Positions 58,574 to 64,000 of a stretch of 64,000 bases of DNA are shown piece after piece. The notes below the pieces were generated by a model. That model saw only the letters and a list, made by a program, of their open reading frames with translations. It was not told the DNA's origin and made no database searches. The stretch lies in the NCBI GenBank assembly GCA_932521025.1, contig OW051471.1, positions 11,904,001 to 11,968,000 on the forward strand, read 5' to 3'. Positions within the stretch are counted from its first letter, which is position 1, and the number at the start of each line of letters is the position of its first letter. Origin of the DNA: Oscheius onirici (Eukaryota; Nematoda; Chromadorea; Rhabditida; Rhabditidae). Both the position numbers and the translations under genes were made by a program.

Positions 58574-60083
58574 TCATACAGCCTCAGTAGTTCCCGTTTC
58601 TTCTGGTCCACCGGTTCCTGCTCCTTCTCCTCCAATTGTCTCCCCAGTAGCACCCTCATCAGTAGCTTCTCCTCCAGTAGCTCCGCTCTCTCCCATTGGT
58701 TCCTCAGTCATGCCAGTACCTCCTTCTCCCTCCTCAGTAGTACCTCCTTCTCCCTCCTCAGTTGTTTCCTCTTCCATTTCCTCACACTCTTCACGACTAA
58801 TACATTCACCGCTGTCCTCGTCTCTAATGTAGCCTCGGCGACAGACACAGCGAGGACTGCAGATGCGGAAGGGAAAGTATTCACAGAACTGAAATATTTT
58901 TGTGGAAAGAGTCAGGACTTACGGGAGTCGGACCATTACAGGTTCTGCTCTTGCGGCAACTGGGACAGATTTCGAAGGCTTCATGTCTTCCTTTACATTT
59001 CGGAACACAGAGTTGACGGGACATACTGTAAGATTTTGCTTTAGCCTTGGGTTTTTGGATGTTAATCGCTCTACTGTAATAAAATATCTACCAAGACGTC
59101 TCTTTTCCGATGACTCTCTGCACTATCCAAGACGAGAAGATCACAGCAGCTCTACTCTACTATTTGCTGTTTCAACAGGGGAATCCCCTTCCGAGGACGC
59201 TCTGGAATGTTCCATTCTCCGAGGACAAGACCGTCATCGTCAGCCTACTTCTGTCATTAGAATTGGATCCGATTTTTAACTGTCCGAAGAGCCGCTCTCG
59301 TCGAAGACTTGATAAAGCGAATAAATAATCATAAAAGTACTGTAAAATACTGTACATTTTCAAATTCCCGTTATTTCAAACACTGCGAGTACTGTAGTCA
59401 ACGGCTTTAGTTTCAAGGCTGCCTCTCTAGATTCTCTTACAGTAACCCTAGGTCTCGGATGGATGCAAGTAGTTGGACGAAGAAGATGACAGAATGGACG
59501 CCACTTGAGGACAAAAGGCAACAAGGAGCTCCACGACTACGATGGACTGAGGACATTCTCAGAAAAGTTGGACCTTGCTGGTGGAGAAGAACGGAGTTAG
59601 AATGGAAAACGATCAGATCTGCACTAGTCCCAGACGTGATATTGCAATAAACATGAACATGAACCCTAGGTCCTCACTGTCTCTCTACCCCTCAGGACTT
59701 ACCAGTGCCGGCCACGGCAATGTCCAGGAAACCTCACACACTGCTGATTTTTATGACACTTTCTCCAGCAACGATGATGATGGTGATGGTGATGATGATG
59801 TCCGTATTCATATTCTTCGACAACTTCAGTGGTTCCTTCTGGCTCCTCAGAGAATCCAGTACCCGGCTCTCCAGTTCCAATCGGATTGGTCGAATTGGTG
59901 TTCGGCAATGATGTTGAGCCAGCGCCTGACGGAGCGCCGGAGTTTGCGCCACTTGGACGACGAGAGCTCATCGTCGATCGTGGTCGAGTCGTCTCCTGAC
60001 AGAGACATGCTCCTGAAAGTGTCCTGTCAGTCTCTGTCACCCCACTCACCTATCCATAAAAGTAGTATAATAGTAGAATGCAT
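58574..60083 (-). CDS. TIL-domain secreted protein with nine-His run
   Basis: 253-residue secreted protein. Exons (minus): 60050-60083, 59703-60012, 58923-59025, 58574-58888 (762 nt, in frame). Signal peptide MHSTIILLLWIG; Ser/Thr/Gly/Pro-rich linker; EEYEYGHHHHHHHHHRC at about 80-96; a four-cysteine module CWRKCHKNQQCVRFPGHC ending at the shared phase-2 intron; a TIL-type domain (CVPKCKGRHEAFEICPSC, then FCEYFPFRICSPRCVCRRGY, CISREEC); and an acidic Glu/Gly/Thr tail with ETTEEGEGGT repeats. TIL domains usually inhibit serine proteases; no reactive-site assignment is possible by eye. Exon 1 is 34 nt, the same as in the 37.7 kb paralogue. A TATA-like ATTTATAG (60121-60128, TATAAAT on the gene strand) precedes it. 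Intron 2 contains a LINE scrap and a captured-gene-like repeat. Confidence 0.8.
59100..59335. repeat. Dispersed repeat with [13 protein letters not shown] segment, second copy
   Basis: Shares CCGAGGACAAGACCGTCATC and the downstream coding-like segment with 21205-21310. It extends further 5' with a readable TIQDEKITAALLYYLLFQQG frame. Confidence 0.5.
59456..59662 (+). mobile_element. LINE 3'-end fragment
   Basis: SWTKKMTEWTPLEDKRQQGA followed by PRLRWTEDILRKVGPCWWR and LEWKTIRSA matches the conserved C-terminal WxxR...W signature of worm and insect LINE ORF2. Only this last part remains, within intron 2 of the TIL gene, antisense to it. Confidence 0.75.
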
Positions 60084-60286
60084 CAAATTGGCCTGGCTCG
60101 GCCGACACCCTGTTTTGACTATTTATAGCCCTTTGTTCTGCATACTGCCCCGTGGAAAAATACCAGGATTTCCATGTTTTGTCACAAAAGGTACATGTAA
60201 TGTTTGTTGCGAAAACAAAAACAGAGAAAGTGGCTTTCTTTCAACCTAACTGGCTTGCGAATCGAAAGAATAATTCTGTCTGGTAG

Positions 60287-60294
60287 TATAAAAA
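60287..60294 (+). promoter_or_regulatory. TATA box of the 60.3 kb TIL gene
   Basis: TATAAAAA 41 bases upstream of the ATG at 60328. Confidence 0.55.
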
Positions 60295-60327
60295 GGTGTA
60301 TTTTGAGAGACAAAAATTGCTACAAAA

Positions 60328-61341
60328 ATGTTTTCGTCTCTGCTTGTCCTATCCTTTTTCATAGTCGGATCTCTGAGTCAGACTCCTGGTCAGCCTTCTG
60401 GATCCCCTCTGTCTTCTGGACCCACAGTCTCTCCCTCTGGAGGAACTGAAGCAGCATCTGGAGCTACTGAACAACAGTCAGAGGGAACAGGAGTTACCGA
60501 ACAGTCGTCTGAAGGCTCTGGTTTTTCCAGTGAACAGGCAGGATCCAGTATTCCACCTCCCCCTTCCCTCGGATCCTGTACAGACCTAAAATGCAGAAAC
60601 GGCTTCCACTGTGTGCTTCAGAGTGCCTTCTGCTGGATTGGAACATTCTGGTGAGTTACAGTAGTCAGAGACAAAAAGATGGCAGGCAACTCGTGCTACA
60701 GTAACCTGGCCAATTTTGCTCTACAAAGCTACAGTAGCCAACAGAAACCACTACTGTATTACCTCTATTAAATGCACCCCCCCCTTACGTAGAAATACGC
60801 AATTGCGTATTCGCGTTTTTCGGTGTCAAGACGGCATTTTCTGACTTTGTGATGTTTTGCAAAGTTGTAGCCCCTGACGTTCTCTACAACTTTGCAGAAC
60901 ATCAAAAAGGTGAAAAATATCGACTTGACTTCTAATAGAGGTAATACGGTAAATAATTGAATTTACAGTACTCCACCTACTCCCACTTGTGTTCCTGCTT
61001 GTCACGACCCAAATGAAGTTTGGGATTCTTGTCCAAGCTGCATTGCCAACTATATCTGTGGACAGAGCCTACCGGTAAGATATTCACAAGTTTTCTAGAA
61101 AAAATCTGTTCAGATCTGCCTCGAAGCTCCTCTACCCTGCCAGCCTCGTTGTGTCTGCAAAGATAGCTGGGTCCGTAATGTGGACGGTTCCTGTATTCCG
61201 ATCTGGAAATGTCTGTCGAACATGGGAAGTGTTGCCGGACCATCAAGTCTTCCGGCCGGAGAAACGGGAGGAAGTTTGGGAGTAGCAGAAGCTGGTGGAT
61301 TGACTGTTCGTGGCGCTAGAAGCTCTACTTCTTCTACATGA
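60328..61341 (+). CDS. TIL-domain secreted protein with Ser/Thr/Gly-rich linker
   Basis: 218-residue secreted protein. Exons: 60328-60650, 60969-61074, 61114-61341 (657 nt, in frame). Signal peptide MFSSLLVLSFFIVGSLS; a long linker (about 20-85) of Ser, Gly, Thr, Gln, likely O-glycosylated; a four-cysteine module CTDLKCRNGFHCVLQSAFC; the phase-2 intron after Trp as in its paralogues; then a TIL-type domain CVPACHDPNEVWDSCPSC...CQPRCVCKDSW...CIPIWKC; and a Gly/Ala/Ser tail. It is transcribed divergently from the His-rich paralogue only about 240 bp away, so the two may share regulatory sequence. Intron 1 holds a dispersed hairpin. A protease-inhibitor role is inferred from the fold. Confidence 0.85.
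60836..60920. repeat. Dispersed hairpin, copy g
   Basis: GATGTTTTGCAAAGTTGTAG / CTACAACTTTGCAGAACATC, a stem of about 20 bp with one mismatch, in intron 1 of the TIL gene. Confidence 0.75.
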
Positions 61342-61499
61342 AAATGATGGTCTGCTAATAAGATTTGTTTGTTCATTCGATCTCTGTTTCCCCATCTTAT
61401 CAGTTCAAAAAGTTCTTCTCTCTCAGCAAGAGTATAGTTACTCCTTCCGGAGTAAACAGCAAACCAATCTCTGACCCCGTCTCCGTTGTGCAATGTCTA

Positions 61500-62183
61500 A
61501 GAACAATGTTCAGAGATTTTCTCGAGTTTCGAGACGAATTTTTCGGATTCTTTGAGAGGCAGATTGAGCAGCATAGAAATGAAGTAGGGTAGGGAGTTCA
61601 GTGCTTTGAGAATACAATAGTCTACAGATTGACAACGAAGCTGAAGACTCTACTGACTATGTCGAAGCTTATTTGTAGGAACAGAGAAGAAGAGAGGGAG
61701 AGGGAGATGAGGAGAGTTTCTTGTACTAGCGCTGTAGTCATGGAGATTCAAAGAGCCTTGAATTTTGTCGTCCTGAACCTGCTTTATACTACTACAAAAG
61801 ACGTTACCGTAGCCGGATATGATCTCCCTAAATTGACGGTGATTCTGGCTGAAATTGGAATCTACCTCTACGACGAGTCTCTGTTCCCGGACCCGCAGCG
61901 CTTCGATCCGGAGAAATTTCTTGATAATGGGAAGCTGAAAACGGTGGGTAAAGAGTAAGAGAGACATAAAAATTTTCAGTACCATGAAGTGATGCCATTT
62001 TTCCTAGGAAAAAGACAATGTCTTGGAGAAGGGTTGGCCAAGATGGAAATCTTCCTTATCTTTTCGAACCTCATCAACAGATTCAAGTTCAGCTCCGACA
62101 AGCCACCGTCGTTGAAGAAAATCTTTGCAAACATGCAGAAATCGGCTGATTTCATCGATTTCAAACTTGAGCACCGATTTTGA
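61500..62183 (+). pseudogene. Cytochrome P450 pseudogene (I-helix missing)
   Basis: Remains of a microsomal P450. The plus strand has RDFLEFRDEFFGFFERQIEQ and HRNEV (about 61519-61591), then IDNEAEDSTDYVEAYL (from about 61629) followed by an in-frame TAG at 61676-61678 where a Lys codon would fit. After EQRRREGEGDEESF the frame jumps straight to TSAVVMEIQRALNF, which holds the K-helix ExxR (EIQR). The oxygen-binding I-helix that should lie between is absent. The rest is well preserved: FPDPQRFDPEKFLD up to 61943, intron, then 61980-62183 with the haem-binding FFLGKRQCLGEG. The membrane anchor and N-terminal half were not found. A deletion plus a stop make a functional enzyme unlikely. Confidence 0.8.
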
Positions 62184-62224
62184 CTATCTTTGTTGAATAA
62201 ACTGTTCACAAGGGAAGAAGATCA

Positions 62225-62517
62225 GTGAAGCAACCACAGTCTGCTCTAGAAGGTCGTCCACCTGCAACCGAAGAGATGTTCCAAATCGTGCCGGCTTCTG
62301 AACTTTTGTGGTCGTGACTGCCATCGTCCTCACTGTCAGCTGGACCTTTGCCGGACTCCTTTGTCATCAGAACGAGTTTCTTCAGCGCGAGCGTTTGGAT
62401 CGAAAGAAACGTGCTCGTGAAATTGCTAAGAATCATGATGCCTGGTACCTGAGCGAGGAGATGGAGCAGGACTTGAAAAAGAAGATGGCTCAGAGGAAAA
62501 ATATAAAAAAGAAGTAG
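62225..62517 (+). CDS. Possible small single-pass membrane protein (doubtful)
   Basis: The frame ending at 62517 encodes VVVTAIVLTVSWTFAGLLC, one hydrophobic segment, followed by a highly basic, helical tail (RERLDRKKRAREIAKNH...KKK). A preceding frame (SALEGRPPATEEMFQIVPAS) stops just before the hydrophobic segment, and joining the two would need a one-base shift. It may be a real 70-100 residue membrane protein with an unseen splice, or a decayed copy. No family recognised. Confidence 0.35.
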
Positions 62518-62712
62518 GGAGGAGAAAGTAGAAGATAAACTTTCCGCATTCAAAAAAAAAATTAATGTCCATGGGGTCAATGATCTCCGTAAAAGAGTTG
62601 AAGCTAAAAGATTAAAAATATCACATCCGTGAGAACTCCACTCGTTTTCTAGAATTTATGTGGGAGCAGGTGAAATTCCGATTTCAGCTGTGACCCCTGC
62701 GATCATAATCAG

Positions 62713-64000
62713 ATGCGTCTATTCGACTCACCCATGACGCTCTATTCGACTAACGCCTTCAGTGTCCTCGTCCTTTTTGTCATCCTCCTCTCGGCTATTA
62801 CCATCTGGCAAGCTTCTCCTGCAACTATGGGAAAATTTAAGTTTTATTTGATGAAAATGGCCGTGTCGGACTTTATTTTTACTCTCATGCTCGAATTTTT
62901 CTACATTCCAAATTTGTTATTTCCCATTCCGGCAGCAGGAGTCTCCGGATTGGGCAAGTTTTTTGGACATACGGGTGTAAAACTTACTGTATGCTTCCGT
63001 GTTATTTTTAAATTTTGAGTTTTTAGCACATTTTAACAATCGTGACAGGTGCTTCAACACTTGTTTCTGTCCTCGACTGCTGCATCTTTCGAACTTTTCT
63101 GTTCTTCAAAATGGAGAGGAGTTTGGAGAACTTTTCGGGAAAAGGGTGAGTTTTGAGAAGTTAGATATTCAACAATAGGAGATCTTAAATAATTTGGAAG
63201 AATTTTAGAACAGTTTTTGAAATGTACGACTTTCTAGGTCAAAACAGCATTTCTTACAAACAGCTGGAACTTCTCGCATTTTTGCTGCGTCGAACAGCGA
63301 ATAGGAAATATTGTTTGTTCAATAAAAAGAAGGCTCTACCGTAACCCATTTAGTTTGCCGCGAGACAGTTATAACCCGCAAACGTAGGATACTCAGCCAG
63401 GAAAGTAGACTGAGTGTCCTACGTTTCCGCATTATTCCGGCAAACTAAATGGGTTACTGTAGAGTTCTTTTTTTTAAACAAATCATAGATCGCTATCAGG
63501 GAATAACTGCTAGATGCTCATAAAGGTAGATAATTACAATTTCGACGTTCATATGGTCGTTTTTACCGAAAGAAGTGTTTTCTCTTTTTGCCTTTTTTGA
63601 TACTCCTCCCCAGAGTCGGAAATCTTATTTTTTGAAAAGAGTTATGGGCTTATTTCTCTGAAAAGTTGCAGATATTATAAAATTGCATCTGGATTGAAAT
63701 TCTGTTACCAACTTCTCACAAAACCCCGTTTCCAGCGGAGTCTACTACGTCGTCATCTGTCTCACAGTAGTAGCTTTCTTCATAACCGCCTTATCCTGGA
63801 ATCAAACCATGACCTACCTAGACCTTGTAGCTTATGCTAAACGTCACCAATTTGAGAAAATGCTCATAGGATTCGATCCCGAGACGCCATTCTATGGAAT
63901 GGACATGGACAAACCGCTCGTTCTTGCTTGCGGAGCAATAGCTGGGGTCTGGATAGCCGGCGTGGAATTTCTCAACGGTCTTCTGACCATAATGGTCATG
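62713..64000 (+). CDS. Srh-type 7TM chemoreceptor, 3' end off window
   Basis: Predicted chemosensory receptor of the nematode Srh/Sri group. Exons: 62713-62988, 63027-63145, 63736 to the window end (in frame; 220 residues). TM1 is near residues 12-34 (FSVLVLFVILLSAITIW). The family signature MGKFKFYLMKMAVSDFIFTL is near 39-58, then IPNLLFPIPAAGVSGLGKF. TM3 (HILTIVTGASTLVSVLDCC) is followed by IFRTFLFFK. TM4 is in GVYYVVICLTVVAFF, with a long extracellular loop containing GFDPETPFYG before TM5 at the right edge. The start follows an AATCAG acceptor-like site, so an upstream exon or a trans-splice site is possible. Intron 2 has a CTACAGTAACCC-type MITE. Confidence 0.85.
63340..63470. repeat. 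MITE with ACCGTAACCC...GGGTTACTGTAG ends
   Basis: Arms CCATTTAGTTTGCCG / CGGCAAACTAAATGG and inner pair AAACGTAGGATACTCAG / CTGAGTGTCCTACGTTT. It lies in intron 2 of the Srh-type receptor. Confidence 0.8.

Noticed and set aside
61110-61493. 127-codon minus-strand ORF
   Set aside because: Antisense shadow of the TIL gene last exon and its 3' flank.

Overview
This window is nuclear DNA of a nematode, most likely a rhabditid close to Caenorhabditis but not C. elegans itself. The gene content supports this: Str-type and Srh-type chemoreceptors, a cuticle collagen, an astacin protease, an MLT-10-type moulting protein, TIL-domain secreted proteins and an UNC-93-type transporter. So do the many 37-45 bp introns with GTAAG donors and TTTCAG acceptors. 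Exon models were built by hand from splice signals and reading frame. Most close exactly (total length divisible by three, conserved domains continuous), which is the main reason for confidence in them.

Layout. 0.7-2.9 kb: astacin protease (minus, 3' end off the left edge). 4.5-5.0 kb: Tc1/mariner remnant. 7.1-10.0 kb: 7TM chemoreceptor (plus). 10.0-12.5 kb: a rearranged mariner element split into two opposed halves, with an inverted copy of the chemoreceptor 3' end. 13.0-16.9 kb: Str-type chemoreceptor (plus). 17.8-19.6 kb: coiled-coil protein (plus). 20.3-24.5 kb: globin (minus) whose 3 kb intron contains a complete cuticle collagen gene on the plus strand. 24.5-28.9 kb: no gene found. 28.9-31.7 kb: V-ATPase accessory subunit (Ac45-like, minus). 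32.6-36.7 kb: RIF1-like chromatin/PP1 adaptor (minus). 37.7-40.2 kb: TIL-family pseudogene (plus), overlapping tail to tail the UNC-93-like transporter at 40.1-45.0 kb (minus). 46.3-48.0 kb: a small Cys/His/Asp-rich secreted protein and a degenerate ET-module gene (both minus). 48.7-49.7 kb: a SINE and a LINE fragment. 50.3-57.7 kb: MLT-10-like gene (minus). 58.6-61.3 kb: two divergently transcribed TIL-domain secreted genes. 61.5-62.2 kb: cytochrome P450 pseudogene. 62.2-62.5 kb: doubtful small membrane ORF. 62.7 kb to the right edge: Srh-type chemoreceptor (plus, partial).

The genes do not form one pathway. Several concern cuticle, moulting and secretion (collagen, astacin, MLT-10-like, TIL family); three are chemosensory receptors. 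The most unusual features are: (1) a foldback-transposon-rich landscape in which terminal repeats repeatedly lie within a few bases of splice sites; (2) a family of at least seven dispersed hairpins; (3) two copies of a tRNA-derived SINE, one nested in another repeat; (4) a paralogous family of secreted proteins sharing a four-cysteine module and a phase-2 intron, with different flanking domains (His-rich, His-Asp-rich, Ser/Thr-rich, TIL present or lost).
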